Part shown: piece after piece, positions 27,652 to 37,705 of the stretch
Layout of the letters: each line of letters begins with the position of its first letter
Numbering within the stretch: the first letter of the stretch is position 1
NCBI GenBank assembly: GCA_947447825.1
Contig: CANFLL010000001.1
Coordinates: 62,001-126,000, forward strand
DNA length: 64,000 bases
Origin: Chitinophagaceae bacterium
GTDB taxonomy: Bacteria > Bacteroidota > Bacteroidia > Chitinophagales > Chitinophagaceae
Direction: 5' to 3'
Translations under genes and position numbers: made by a program
Notes under the pieces: model-generated
Seen by the model: only the letters and a program-made list of their open reading frames with translations
What the model was told of the DNA's origin: nothing
Database searches by the model: none

Positions 27652-29190
27652 ATGAAAAGGTTAATTTTCATTCTTTTATTTTTTATTGTAAAGATTCAAG
27701 CGCAAACAAATCATAAAAAAGATTTTGTATTGGGTGTTTATTTTCCTCCAGACATAATAAATAAAAGCTGTGAGATTATGGATTTTAAAAATCCAAATAC
27801 CTTATTGAAACAAGATCTTGACAACCTCTCCCAGATTAGTGATTGTGGCTTTAACCTGATTGTTAACGCAATGGGAGATCAACTAACCAATGAAAAGGAA
27901 AGAAACTATTACTTGGAGTTAATTAAAAAAAATGGGAATCTTAGGGTTATGCTTTCTGACTTTAACTACGTCCAAAAAAATATCAATCCAAAAAACCTAA
28001 ATATAGACAAAGGGTCAAAAGAATTTTTGACCAGTTTTCCTAAAAAATATAATAACCTTTACCCAGTATCACTATTAGATAAAGAGCCACTATATAAATA
28101 TGTATATGCATTTGATTTGAAGGATGAACCTAGCCCAAACGAGATGGACAATCTTGGAAAGTGGGCTACCTATTGCAGGAAGAACTTTTCTGATAGACCC
28201 ACCTTTACTAACTTAATCCCAATTTCTTTTTTTGATTATGATAATGATTGTAAAACATTTAGGCACCCGAAGAGTATCATTGAATTATATTCAAAGTACT
28301 TAAATGCCTATAAATTAGCTGACGCAAAATCTCCAATTATCTGTTTTGATATTTATCCCTTTTATCAATCTTCTGAGGGTATTGATTTTAGAACAAACTA
28401 TTTTAAGAATTTATATCTAGTCAAAAAACTATTCCCAAATAGGTCATTATGGTCTGTTGTGCATAGTGTTTATGGCGATGGTTATATAAACGAAAATGAA
28501 GCAATGCTACAATTTATGGCTTTTTGTCCAATAGCGTATGGTGCAAAAGGTTTACTAGACTATATATATCAAGTGCCCTCTTGGAATTATGTTAGCATTG
28601 AAAAAAACAAAAACAATAGCAGAGGTTTGTGTTCTGCTTTAGCCGACGATTCAAAAAAGTATATAGAAATGCAGAACATAAACAAATATATAAAGGACAT
28701 TGTAGCCCCTGTAATCATGAATTCAAAATATATAGCAACCCTCCATAAGAACAATACAAAGCTAAACATCAATACTCTTTCAGATACCTCATTTCCTTAT
28801 TCATATCCGTTTAATAAGGATGAACTTGTTAGAAATTTTAGAGGAGTACTTAAAGATATTTCTGATAATGATTTTATGTGTGGCATATTTACCTTAGATA
28901 ACCCTAGGAAGGTAGGCAGTACAAAAGCAAAGAATTCAAATTCTACAGAATATTATATATGGATTGTAAATAAGAATACCAATACAACAAAAAGAAATAT
29001 TTTGATTACATTAAATGGAAATTACACTAATACTACAATAAGCCCAAGTGTAATAAATTATTTTTTAAGTCAAAAAACTACTTACGATAACCCTGAAGAA
29101 ATAAGTTACAACCCTCTTAAAAATGAAACTATTGTAACCATAGATTCATTTGTTCCAGGAGAAGGCAGGATATTAAAAGTGGTAAATTAG
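27652..29190 (+). CDS. secreted glycoside-hydrolase-like protein
   Basis: 512 residues with signal peptide 1-18 (ends IQAQ). The order of strands and helices suggests a TIM barrel: LGVYFPP, GFNLIVNAMG, VYAFDLKDEPS with a possible catalytic Glu near residue 160, ICFDIYPFY near 225, LWSVVHSVYGDG, and FMAFCPIAYGAKGLLDYIYQ near 295, the last being like GH42/GH5-type barrels. A strand-rich C-terminal domain follows (about 370-512). It may trim a surface or host glycan. The exact family was not identified. Confidence 0.6.
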   Translation: MKRLIFILLFFIVKIQAQTNHKKDFVLGVYFPPDIINKSCEIMDFKNPNTLLKQDLDNLSQISDCGFNLIVNAMGDQLTNEKERNYYLELIKKNGNLRVMLSDFNYVQKNINPKNLNIDKGSKEFLTSFPKKYNNLYPVSLLDKEPLYKYVYAFDLKDEPSPNEMDNLGKWATYCRKNFSDRPTFTNLIPISFFDYDNDCKTFRHPKSIIELYSKYLNAYKLADAKSPIICFDIYPFYQSSEGIDFRTNYFKNLYLVKKLFPNRSLWSVVHSVYGDGYINENEAMLQFMAFCPIAYGAKGLLDYIYQVPSWNYVSIEKNKNNSRGLCSALADDSKKYIEMQNINKYIKDIVAPVIMNSKYIATLHKNNTKLNINTLSDTSFPYSYPFNKDELVRNFRGVLKDISDNDFMCGIFTLDNPRKVGSTKAKNSNSTEYYIWIVNKNTNTTKRNILITLNGNYTNTTISPSVINYFLSQKTTYDNPEEISYNPLKNETIVTIDSFVPGEGRILKVVN

Positions 29191-29232
29191 TTAGAAAACA
29201 AGAAAGCTAAACAGATAGGGTTTACCATTTCA

Positions 29233-30144
29233 TCATCTTGGCAAAATGTCTATTTTACCATACTTGCCTTTAAAACCATCACTCCATCCTTTTATGATAT
29301 AACGTAAATAGGTGGCTCTCTTATTGACAAACAAAAGGAAAACAAAAACCCTAGAGAATGAATAAAATACTTCACGCACTTTATAGCGCCAATCTATGTA
29401 GCCTATTTTTACCATAAAAACGGAATTGCGGGCTAAATAATACCTCCTTAATGGACTATGTATTGAAATTTCCCGTCCAAACATTTTCAATCTATCGTCT
29501 CCCACTTGGTGTACCATTTTTGCGCTTGGTATAGCATAGGAAGGAAAGCCATTATGAGTAGCTCTAAAGCTCCACTCTATATCTATATAATCAATAAAAA
29601 AATCTTCTCTCATCCCCCCCACTTTTTCGTAAGTGGTTCGTGGTATCAACGAGCCGGAAGCTATTAGAAAAGAAGCAGATATAGGGTTGTTATCACCAGA
29701 AATTGGATATTTTTTTATTAAGCTAAATCCAGAAAAAACAGAAATTGGATAATGGTTTTGCGTACGTGGATCGATATATACCGGTCCTACTGCCCCTATT
29801 TTATAGCCTTGTTTAATCATTTTATCATAAGCACTGCCTAGTTCATATACCATATTTTGGCTTGGATTACTATCATGATCAAAAAGCAGAACCCCTTCAA
29901 CATTTTCGTCTTTAAAAACAGTTTCAATTCCTCTATTTTGGGCATATCCAATACCCATATTATCTCCTAATTCAATGATGACTATATTTTCAAATAGACT
30001 TGAAAGTGACTTAATTTGGTCAATGTTTTTACTGCCATTATCAGACAGAACTGCACATTTTACACTAGAAATAATATTCCGGATTAATCCTTCTAATACT
30101 GTTAGGTCTGGATTATAGGTTACTATTACCGCACTGATATTCAT
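29233..30144 (-). CDS. GT2 rhamnosyltransferase-like glycosyltransferase
   Basis: 303 residues. NISAVIVTYNPDLTVLEGL start, LFDHDSNPS metal site near residue 92, FFIDYIDIEWSFRATHNGF near 185 and HSPLRRYYLARNS near 232. This pattern is typical of the WbbL/RfbF rhamnosyltransferase group, which would use dTDP-L-rhamnose; that fits the rfb genes at 17-20 kb. It is 13 bases downstream of the polymerase-like gene. Confidence 0.82.
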   Translation of the reverse strand: MNISAVIVTYNPDLTVLEGLIRNIISSVKCAVLSDNGSKNIDQIKSLSSLFENIVIIELGDNMGIGYAQNRGIETVFKDENVEGVLLFDHDSNPSQNMVYELGSAYDKMIKQGYKIGAVGPVYIDPRTQNHYPISVFSGFSLIKKYPISGDNNPISASFLIASGSLIPRTTYEKVGGMREDFFIDYIDIEWSFRATHNGFPSYAIPSAKMVHQVGDDRLKMFGREISIHSPLRRYYLARNSVFMVKIGYIDWRYKVREVFYSFSRVFVFLLFVNKRATYLRYIIKGWSDGFKGKYGKIDILPR

Positions 30145-30157
30145 ATATAAGATTTAT

Positions 30158-31189
30158 CTAAAAAACTAACATCTGCAAATAGAACAAATTAATACACATC
30201 CAAACTAAACTTATACTTATTGAAAGAAAAAAAGCAAAAACTGATTCTTTAATTGTGTAAATAATCATTGGAAATAGTATTACCTCAACAACCATAAACA
30301 ATTCACTTGTTCTGTCAGCAAATGCTGATAAATCTGCAAATGCTACTAATGAACAGAGACCAAAAAAATATATTTTTAGCAATAAGAAAAAGTATTTGTT
30401 ATGCTCAATAATCAAGTCTTTTTTCCATAATAAAAATAACCCTAAGCATACCCTAAACACCTGAATTGGATTAAGTACATGAACCTCAGACAACAAGTTG
30501 TGTTTGTATATATCTAATTTATAACTTAAAGCCTCGCTATGAAAAAGACTTAATAGAGAGCTAAAATGAATGTTTAAAAAATGTAATAGATAAGTAAGAA
30601 TTAAAGAAAAAGAATAAATAAAGCTATTTATTTTTTCAGATGATAATAAGTAAAATGGTAGAAACAAAATTGAGGAATAATGAAAGAAAAAAGCAAGTAT
30701 AACCAACAATAGAAATCCTAACAAATTTCTATTAAACATTGGTTTTATACTTATTAACAAAATGCCTGTTGCAACACCAGATCTTATCTGGGTCATTTCA
30801 TGTAGTATAAAGTAATTTGACAAATAAATTAGGATTGAAAAGAAATATAAATTAGACAATTGTTTTATCCCAAAAAACTTTAAAGAAACACCTAGAAACG
30901 CATAAATCCCAAAAAGAAAAATTACATTGCTTTGAAAACAAAACTTTACTAATCCAGAGATAATCAAAAAAGAGGGTTCTATAAACAATATGCTATTCTG
31001 ATTTGGGTCAATAAAAGCACTTTCATAGGATAAATAATCTCTGTCTGCTCCATCTCTAAAAGCGGCTAAAATAAAAAAGACAAGTCCCAAAAGTAGTATA
31101 AGTGAAAATGGAGGTTCTTTTTTATAAGTGATTAAACCTAAAATCGTGACCAAACAAAAACTACCGAATAGACCAATATAATAAAACAA
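30158..31189 (-). CDS. EpsG-like polysaccharide polymerase
   Basis: 343 residues, about ten membrane helices. The early segment AAFRDGADRDYLSYESAF near residue 43 is the EpsG/Wzy-like periplasmic motif (R.G-x-D-Y-x-Y). These proteins join lipid-linked repeat units outside the inner membrane. It is next to a rhamnosyltransferase and close to the Wzz and Wza-like genes. Confidence 0.78.
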   Translation of the reverse strand: MFYYIGLFGSFCLVTILGLITYKKEPPFSLILLLGLVFFILAAFRDGADRDYLSYESAFIDPNQNSILFIEPSFLIISGLVKFCFQSNVIFLFGIYAFLGVSLKFFGIKQLSNLYFFSILIYLSNYFILHEMTQIRSGVATGILLISIKPMFNRNLLGFLLLVILAFFFHYSSILFLPFYLLSSEKINSFIYSFSLILTYLLHFLNIHFSSLLSLFHSEALSYKLDIYKHNLLSEVHVLNPIQVFRVCLGLFLLWKKDLIIEHNKYFFLLLKIYFFGLCSLVAFADLSAFADRTSELFMVVEVILFPMIIYTIKESVFAFFLSISISLVWMCINLFYLQMLVF

Positions 31190-31269
31190 AATATTAAAAG
31201 TTTTGAACTTATACTTTAATTACTTGAAAATGTGTTAAATTATAGTTGAACAATGTAAAGCTACAAACC

Positions 31270-32397
31270 TTAACCGCTCTTTTTAAATCTAGAATTAACT
31301 AATGCAGTATTAATTATTTTCACAAGACTTTCGCTTACAATTTCGTAACTATACAATGACGAGTATATTTCTAAAGCATTAGTCGACATTTGTTGTATGG
31401 TATTGTTAAGATAATAATTTGTTATATGCTTTGCCAAAGACACAGAGTCTTCAATTCCAATCAAGTTACCATTAACATTGTCTAACACAATTTCTTTTAT
31501 TCCACCTGTGTCTGTTGCAATAATTGGTTTTCCATACTGAAGAGCTTCAATTAATGTTAATGGTAAACCTTCATAATAAGTAGGCAAAATTACAATATCA
31601 GCTTTTTGGTAATAGAAATCAACATTTCCCGTTTCACCTGCCAATGTTACAAAATTTGATAATGAATTTTCATTGATATAATCTACTATGACTTTTCGTT
31701 TGTTTCCATCACCAACAAAAGTGAAATGAATATTTATCAGTCTCTTCTCATTAACAATAATTTTCAATGCTTTTAATGCTGTTAAATGATCCTTTTGCTC
31801 TCTAAATCCACCCACCATTAATACATTATTGGTTAAACTTGACTGAACAGAAGCTTTGTATTTTTTTTCCTCATGCATATTTGGACAAGCAAACACACGT
31901 TTTTTATTCAAAGGCAACTTAGATAACCCAAATTGCTTCGTGTGACGTGAAACACAAACATAAATATCACTAATAGGAATAAGCAGCAGTTCTATAGTTT
32001 GTGCTACAATTTTCTGAATTAAAGGGGTACCGCTTTCAAATGCCCAACCATGAACCGTAAAAATATTAGGAGTCTTGGTTTTAAAACAAGCAATTCTAGA
32101 TAATACGCCGGCTTTTGATGAATGAGAAATAACTAAATTCGGATTAAACTCGGCTATAATAAGTATAATTTTAGAAACAACCTTTAAATCTATTAATAAA
32201 TCATAATTATTCTTTAGTTCTGGTATTATAAAAACATTTACTCCAACTTTTCTTATTTCATCTGCTGCTAACCCTTCGGTACCAGCAATAACTATACACT
32301 CATCATCGTTCTTTAAATGGAACTTTACACATTCTATTGTGTGTTTTTGAGCTCCATATATTTCACTCATTTTTGTAATAACATGTACAATCCTCAT
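31270..32397 (-). CDS. GT4 glycosyltransferase
   Basis: 375 residues, GT-B. VHVITKMSEIYGAQKHTIEC start, FTVHGWAFESGTPL in the first half, and in the second the donor site LPTYYEGLPLTLIEAL (E-x7-E) near residue 280. It resembles WbnE/Cap-type hexosyltransferases. Specificity unknown. Flanked by gaps of 80 and 88 bases in which nothing is seen. Confidence 0.87.
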   Translation of the reverse strand: MRIVHVITKMSEIYGAQKHTIECVKFHLKNDDECIVIAGTEGLAADEIRKVGVNVFIIPELKNNYDLLIDLKVVSKIILIIAEFNPNLVISHSSKAGVLSRIACFKTKTPNIFTVHGWAFESGTPLIQKIVAQTIELLLIPISDIYVCVSRHTKQFGLSKLPLNKKRVFACPNMHEEKKYKASVQSSLTNNVLMVGGFREQKDHLTALKALKIIVNEKRLINIHFTFVGDGNKRKVIVDYINENSLSNFVTLAGETGNVDFYYQKADIVILPTYYEGLPLTLIEALQYGKPIIATDTGGIKEIVLDNVNGNLIGIEDSVSLAKHITNYYLNNTIQQMSTNALEIYSSLYSYEIVSESLVKIINTALVNSRFKKSG

Positions 32398-32485
32398 CTA
32401 TATTTTAGTTCTGATTTTAAAAGTCACTCTAATTGTTGTAAATAATTAATTTGAAAATTTATAAGTAGTAATTATTCAATTCATC

Positions 32486-33517
32486 CTATAGCTGATCTAT
32501 AATCCACTTTTTGGATAAAAGTATAACAAACGAAAAAAGAGTAAAACAAAATGCAAAAAAGAGTCCGAAAAGCAGTCTTCCCTTTTTTTCATTTTTTAAT
32601 GGAAGTTTAGGTCTATCTATGATTTGTATCAAAGGTGTTTCTTTTCTTAGGCTAAGTTTGGAAATTTCTAAATTTTTCAACAATTCGGTATAAAGTACTG
32701 AATTTACTTGCATCTCAATTTGTCTCTTTTGTCCGTTAGTTTTTAATGATTGCTTGACAGGATTTACGTTCAAATCATTGATAGAGGCCACTTCATTGAT
32801 ATTGCCAAATAAAATAGATTTCACTGAATCAGTTTGTCTTTGTAAAATGTTAACATTGTCTTGATTTTTTTTAGTCTTGTAACTAGTGTAAAATGTTATT
32901 GCATTTTCAGCGAGTTTCTCTGCAAAAGCCTTTGCAAAAAACATATCATTATCAATCATTCTGATGTAAATTAGGTCTAACTTTTTATCAACTTTATCAA
33001 TATCTAATTGACTAGAAATAATTCCATCAGCAATAGAATTAAAAATGCTATCTCTTTTTCTATTGAAATCTTTTTTTTCAAGTATTGAAATAAAATTAAT
33101 TTTACTCAGTGCAGAATCATTTTTCCACTTTGAATTTATTTTATGATTAGAAACATATTGATCAATAAAAAGTATATTGTTGTTAAGTGGAGAAAGCAAT
33201 GTTTTATCAATTAACGACCTACTTTTTAGAAGTGAAACGAGGTTATCTTCTGTAAAAATACTATTTGAACCTCCGCCTAAGTCTATACCAAATTGAGATG
33301 CAATACTCGCATATCCACCTAATCCTGAACTACCTTCACTTTCAGTGACAAATGTTAGCTGTGCTGTATATTTAGAATCTTGTTTCCAAGCATAAATAAT
33401 ACCTAATCCAGTTCCTAACAATGAAAAAATTAAAATGACTTTCCATTGACTAATTAAATAATCAACATTACTTTTAATTTTTTTCACAAAGTCTACTAAG
33501 CTTATTTGTGAACTCAT
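32486..33517 (-). CDS. Wzz-type chain-length determinant protein
   Basis: 343 residues. An N-terminal Wzz segment with a membrane helix (VILIFSLLGTGLGIIYAWK, about 28-46), a periplasmic helical domain with a long coiled region, the conserved pre-helix stretch LIQIIDRPKLPLKNEKKGR near 300 and a second membrane helix at the C-terminus. There is no attached tyrosine kinase domain. It sets the length of a Wzx/Wzy-made glycan. The next gene upstream, 3 bases away, is the Wza-like exporter. Confidence 0.87.
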   Translation of the reverse strand: MSSQISLVDFVKKIKSNVDYLISQWKVILIFSLLGTGLGIIYAWKQDSKYTAQLTFVTESEGSSGLGGYASIASQFGIDLGGGSNSIFTEDNLVSLLKSRSLIDKTLLSPLNNNILFIDQYVSNHKINSKWKNDSALSKINFISILEKKDFNRKRDSIFNSIADGIISSQLDIDKVDKKLDLIYIRMIDNDMFFAKAFAEKLAENAITFYTSYKTKKNQDNVNILQRQTDSVKSILFGNINEVASINDLNVNPVKQSLKTNGQKRQIEMQVNSVLYTELLKNLEISKLSLRKETPLIQIIDRPKLPLKNEKKGRLLFGLFFAFCFTLFSFVILLSKKWIIDQL

Positions 33518-33520
33518 AAA

Positions 33521-35977
33521 TTATCTTCTTAAAATTGCTATCACCACCCCTGCCAAAGAAGCTACACCACTAGTTAGCCCAATTATTTCTGCCACTGACA
33601 TGCCCCCGGCTTTCTTTTCAGGAGTTTTAGGTACTAAAATTTCAGAACCTGGCGTAATTGTCGGGTATCTTTTGAAAATCAAAAATCGTTTTATCCGGCT
33701 TGCTCCACCATTTGGATATAGAACATAAACCTTTCTTTCACGGGCATTGTCGGTGTATCCTCCTGCCTTATCTATATAATAATTTAAGGAAGAACCTCTA
33801 CTATAAACAACCTCGGAAGGAACCATAACTTCTCCATTCACTTTAACCTCATTCTTTTGTTTAGGGATACTCAAAACATCGCCTTCTTGCAAAAGAATAT
33901 CATCTATGCTATTGGGATTACCTAAAATTTTACTCAAATTAAGCCCCACTTTTATGGTTGGTTTAGTATAACTTTCTGACAAAGTACTGCTAGTATCCTT
34001 TAACTCTTTTTGAATCTTCTTTACTTTTTCTTCAGCCCCATTATTACCTGTCTGAATAGTGCTATTTACTCTTATCAAATTGGCCGCTTCTATAAAAGCT
34101 TCTCCAGTAAGCCCTCCAGCTCTTTTAAGCAAACTACTTATCCGTTCATCTTTGTTTGCCAAAACATAGTTTCCAGGATACTTTACTTCTCCCTCCACCT
34201 TTACACTTATTTGCTCCTTATAATCTTTTTTCTTCCTCACCGAAATAACATCCCAAGGTTGTAATTCAACCTCTTTTCCTAATAATTTCAAATCTTTTTC
34301 GGCAGAAACATTAATGATGGTCGCCATCAAATTTTTGTTGCTATTGTCATCAGATTTTACCCTTCTAGCTATTTCTATATTTCCCATTGAAGCAGCATCT
34401 GTAACACCTTCTGCTAAAAAAAGCAAATCACTCAACGTAATTCCTTGAAAATATGGAAAGATACCAGGCTTTTTTACTTCCCCTTCTAATGTTAGTGTGT
34501 ATTTTTCTTTGTAGGCAGCCGCTTCTCCAATTACAATTTCATCATTTTTCTGCAACACAATATCAGCCGCTTTTCTAGAAATAATTGCTTGAAAATCGAA
34601 TGGAATAATTTTTTTAGTCAAGTCTGAATCATTTGTTCGTACCAAAACACCTCTCTCTTTAAAAGCATCATCTTTCAATCCTTCAGCCTTGGTAATTAAT
34701 CTAGACAATGTGAACCCATTCTCTAGTTCATACGTGCCTGGGCGATAAACTGCACCAGAAATGGTTACCATATTGTCATATCTATTCAATATTTTAGCTA
34801 CAACAATAGAATCTCCCTTTTGAGGATTGTACGTTGAAAAACTAGTTTTCACCACATCTTTAATTCTTCTTTCCTTATCTGTAACTTGTTTAACTTGAAC
34901 GGAGGCCGTGTAAGCTTCATTAGAAAACCCTCCGGAAAAATCAATTAATTTATCAAGATTGTCAGTAGGCAAAATTTCAAAAATACCTTCTCTTTTAACC
35001 TCTCCTAATAAACTAACCTGCACTTTTGCTGAAGGAATGCGAACCACATCCTGATCTGTTAAACGTACATTGTTCGTTTGGTCGCCCTTTAATAAAAAGT
35101 CGTAAGCATCAAGTTTAGTAATTACTTTGTTATTTCTAATCAACTCAATTTGTCTGAATGACCCTTTGTTTGTTGGACCACCAGCCGCATACAAAGCATT
35201 AAACAAAGTTGATAAGGAGGATAAATTATAAGTCCCTGGTTTTTTTGCTTCTCCAATTATTGTTACCTTGATGGTTCTGATTTTTCCAATGCTTACCACA
35301 AGCTCGGTTTGACTATTAGCCATGCTGGCATAACCACTATGAATCATTTTAGCTTTTATCCTTTTGGTGGCTTGTTCAATGGTTAGACCAACAACTGGAA
35401 CTATTCCTATAAATGGAATATTGATACTTCCTTCTGGCGAAACAGTTAACCTGTAATTGGCTTCTTGATAACCAAAAACATCAAGAATCAATTCATCATC
35501 GGGTCCTAATGAATAGTTTTTTGGCGTTGGTATTCTAGTATTAGGTTCAAAAATGGGCGTCGGATTATCAAATAATTCACTACCAAAAACAGTGCTTCTA
35601 ACTTCTTTTTCCTTTGCTCTATTTAAATCTTTAGAAAGTACATCACTACTATCCGTATCAATCAGTCTGCTAATTGCCCTACTTGTAACCGACGTGTTTT
35701 TATTATTATTACTTGAAGAAGCCAATCTAGCTCGCAATTTATTTAATTCGGAAGAAGGCAACCCTCTCTGTAATGCTAGCTGTTCTGCCTGTGTTTGAGA
35801 TAGGCCGTTTTGCTGCAACTGTTGTTTGAATTTTGATATTTCATCATCAGAAAGATCATCAACTTTTACAGCACTTAGATCTTTATTTTTTAATAGATCC
35901 TGTGCTTTGGCACCTACCGAAGCAATCAAAAGAAAGAAACATACAAATAATATTCTATTCAAAAAGCCTTTAATCAT
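33521..35977 (-). CDS. SLBB-domain polysaccharide export protein (Wza-like)
   Basis: 818 residues, longer than E. coli Wza (379). Signal peptide 1-26 (ends GAKAQ). A charged helical stretch follows, with the Poly_export domain from about 150 (YSLGPDDELILDVFGYQE). A row of SLBB domains follows, opening with KVTIIGEAKKPGTYNL, VQVSLLGEVKREGIFEI, MVTISGAVYRPGTYEL, LEGEVKKPGIFPY, VEGEVKYPGNYVL and VNGEVMVPSEVVY. A single helix sits at the very end (VASLAGVVIAILRR). It forms the periplasm-to-surface channel. Confidence 0.92.
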   Translation of the reverse strand: MIKGFLNRILFVCFFLLIASVGAKAQDLLKNKDLSAVKVDDLSDDEISKFKQQLQQNGLSQTQAEQLALQRGLPSSELNKLRARLASSSNNNKNTSVTSRAISRLIDTDSSDVLSKDLNRAKEKEVRSTVFGSELFDNPTPIFEPNTRIPTPKNYSLGPDDELILDVFGYQEANYRLTVSPEGSINIPFIGIVPVVGLTIEQATKRIKAKMIHSGYASMANSQTELVVSIGKIRTIKVTIIGEAKKPGTYNLSSLSTLFNALYAAGGPTNKGSFRQIELIRNNKVITKLDAYDFLLKGDQTNNVRLTDQDVVRIPSAKVQVSLLGEVKREGIFEILPTDNLDKLIDFSGGFSNEAYTASVQVKQVTDKERRIKDVVKTSFSTYNPQKGDSIVVAKILNRYDNMVTISGAVYRPGTYELENGFTLSRLITKAEGLKDDAFKERGVLVRTNDSDLTKKIIPFDFQAIISRKAADIVLQKNDEIVIGEAAAYKEKYTLTLEGEVKKPGIFPYFQGITLSDLLFLAEGVTDAASMGNIEIARRVKSDDNSNKNLMATIINVSAEKDLKLLGKEVELQPWDVISVRKKKDYKEQISVKVEGEVKYPGNYVLANKDERISSLLKRAGGLTGEAFIEAANLIRVNSTIQTGNNGAEEKVKKIQKELKDTSSTLSESYTKPTIKVGLNLSKILGNPNSIDDILLQEGDVLSIPKQKNEVKVNGEVMVPSEVVYSRGSSLNYYIDKAGGYTDNARERKVYVLYPNGGASRIKRFLIFKRYPTITPGSEILVPKTPEKKAGGMSVAEIIGLTSGVASLAGVVIAILRR

Positions 35978-36002
35978 GTTGATGATTGTGATTTAAAGTA
36001 AA

Positions 36003-36770
36003 TTAACTTTTGATGAAAAACTGATTTAACTTACGCAAAGGTTTTAACGACAGTGTGTACCATTTAGGTTTAATATTATTAATTTTCCATGCTTTTCTGT
36101 CCTCCATATTTGCTCGAATCCTATTAAAAATAGACAGATTACTTTGCCCGCCAGCCCTCATGTGAACCATAATCTGCGGCAAATAAACCAAAGAACACTG
36201 ATACTTAAATAAAAAGCGTAACATTAATTCATAATCCGCAGCACCCCACAAGGAGAGATTAAATAATCCATGTTTTTCATATAACTCTTTCTTAACAAAA
36301 AAAGTAGGATGAGGAGGCATCCATCCTTTCAAAAAATTATCTCTTTTATAATCTCCGGACATCCAATGACGGATAACTTTTGAAGTGTCCAAAGCACTTA
36401 CATATAACAAATCTCCATAAACTGCATCGCAACCAGTTTCGTTAAATATAGATACCACTTTTTCAATTATCGTTTCATCAGCATAAAAATCATCCGAATT
36501 TAAGATTCCTATAATCTCTCCATTTGCCAAACCGATGCCTTTGTTCATTGCATCATAAATTCCATTATCCTTCTCAATATGAATTTGTCCTTTAAAATCA
36601 GATGATTTTATCAGTTCAATCGTATTATCCTGAGAAACCCCATCAACAATAATGTGCTCAATAGAAGGAAAATTTTGTGACTGAATAGAATGCAACGTAT
36701 CCTTAATAGTTTTTGAACTATTGTAAGTAGCGGTGATAATGGAGACTTTAATTGAGTTGTTCTTGTTCAA
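36003..36770 (-). CDS. GT2 glycosyltransferase
   Basis: 255 residues. VSIITATYNSSKTIKDTLHS start, HIIVDGVSQDNT, IGILNSDDFYADE metal site near residue 90, and the WGAADYELMLR motif near 172. This is the WcaA-like short GT2 type used in colanic-acid-like pathways. It is 25 bases upstream of the Wza-like gene on the same strand. Confidence 0.87.
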   Translation of the reverse strand: MNKNNSIKVSIITATYNSSKTIKDTLHSIQSQNFPSIEHIIVDGVSQDNTIELIKSSDFKGQIHIEKDNGIYDAMNKGIGLANGEIIGILNSDDFYADETIIEKVVSIFNETGCDAVYGDLLYVSALDTSKVIRHWMSGDYKRDNFLKGWMPPHPTFFVKKELYEKHGLFNLSLWGAADYELMLRFLFKYQCSLVYLPQIMVHMRAGGQSNLSIFNRIRANMEDRKAWKINNIKPKWYTLSLKPLRKLNQFFIKS

Positions 36771-36830
36771 GATGTATGTAAATAAATAGACCTCAAGTAA
36801 CTTGCTATTTCAATAAGTAAGCATATAATC

Positions 36831-36914
36831 CACTCAAAAGTTCAATTTCCTCACCTGAGGGAATGTCTGACCCAGTTGAGTGAATAAATCACTCAACTGA
36901 GGAAATGACCGCAT
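36831..36914. repeat. 21-bp tandem array with hairpin
   Basis: Four 21-base units start at 36831, 36852, 36873 and 36894, each beginning CA(C/G/A)(T/C)T-like and centred on TGAGgGAAT. CAGTTGAGTGA (36873-36883) and TCACTCAACTG (36889-36899) are perfect inverses with a five-base loop. It sits in the 256-base gap before the acetyltransferase gene. Outside the units nothing else is seen. Confidence 0.75.
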
Positions 36915-37026
36915 TATTTGAATTTCCGTAATCCTAGTTTTATGGAGATTGATTAATAAATGCTTCGTTTTGAGTGAAATTGTTCTATTTGTTAGCATTT
37001 ATCTTGGCAAAACGGAAAGTTAAAAC

Positions 37027-37575
37027 CTAGTATGTAAATTTTCGCTCCCTCACCTTTATAGCCGGATTTCCTTGATAAACAGAATAAGCTTGCAAATCCT
37101 TTGTAGCAATAGATCCTACCGACAAAATTGAGTGACTAAAACAGGTTACCCCTGGGCAAACAACCGACCGTGCTCCAAGCCAAACACCATCTTCCAGCTT
37201 AATTTTTCCGATGATTAAATCGAATGTAGATTTTGTGTAATTATGATTACCCGTTAGCAACATTACACCTTGAGATAAGCAGGCATTATTGCCAATGGAT
37301 ACTTGGGTTAGGTTATCTATCCAAACATTTTCGCCAATCCAAACATCATTGCCAATAGTTAAAAACCAAGGATATTTTATATTTACAGATGGTTTTATAA
37401 CAACTCTTTCGCCCACAGAAGCACCAAAAAATTTTAGTAATCTAATTTTAAGTCCATTGAATAATGCCAAGTTATTAGCAAAGAAAAAGGCATTTACAAC
37501 CAACCACAAGGTTCTTTTAACAACTCCTCCAGGTTGATACCAGCTATTGTTGTATTTAATTAGATTGGTTTGCAT
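37027..37575 (-). CDS. WcaF-like acetyltransferase
   Basis: 182 residues, left-handed beta-helix family with hexapeptide repeats (IGNDVWIGENVWIDNLTQVS, IGNNACLSQGVML). The catalytic His is likely in LLTGNHNYT near residue 117, and LEDGVWLGARSVVCPGV follows. The N-terminal part, with WYQPGGVVKRTLWLVVN, matches the WcaF group that acetylates sugars in colanic-acid-like glycans. Its upstream gap holds copy 3 of the dispersed inverted repeat. Confidence 0.85.
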   Translation of the reverse strand: MQTNLIKYNNSWYQPGGVVKRTLWLVVNAFFFANNLALFNGLKIRLLKFFGASVGERVVIKPSVNIKYPWFLTIGNDVWIGENVWIDNLTQVSIGNNACLSQGVMLLTGNHNYTKSTFDLIIGKIKLEDGVWLGARSVVCPGVTCFSHSILSVGSIATKDLQAYSVYQGNPAIKVRERKFTY

Positions 37576-37594
37576 TGTAATTTTTTTTAAGTAG

Positions 37595-37705
37595 GGTCAC
37601 TTAGAAAAACACAAGTAAAACAAAGTTTTAAAGTTCTGTATCCAAAAGCCACACTTTAATCCATATCTCTCTTTGTGAAACCTTTGTGTACTTTGTGGTT
37701 AACCC
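37595..37705. repeat. dispersed inverted repeat, copy 3
   Basis: Left arm GTCACTTAGAAAAACACAAG with ACAAAG, right arm CTTTGTGTACTTTGTGGTTA. The right end runs into the stop codon of the next gene (37699-37701). The same family is at 1778-1840 and 14547-14664. Confidence 0.6.
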
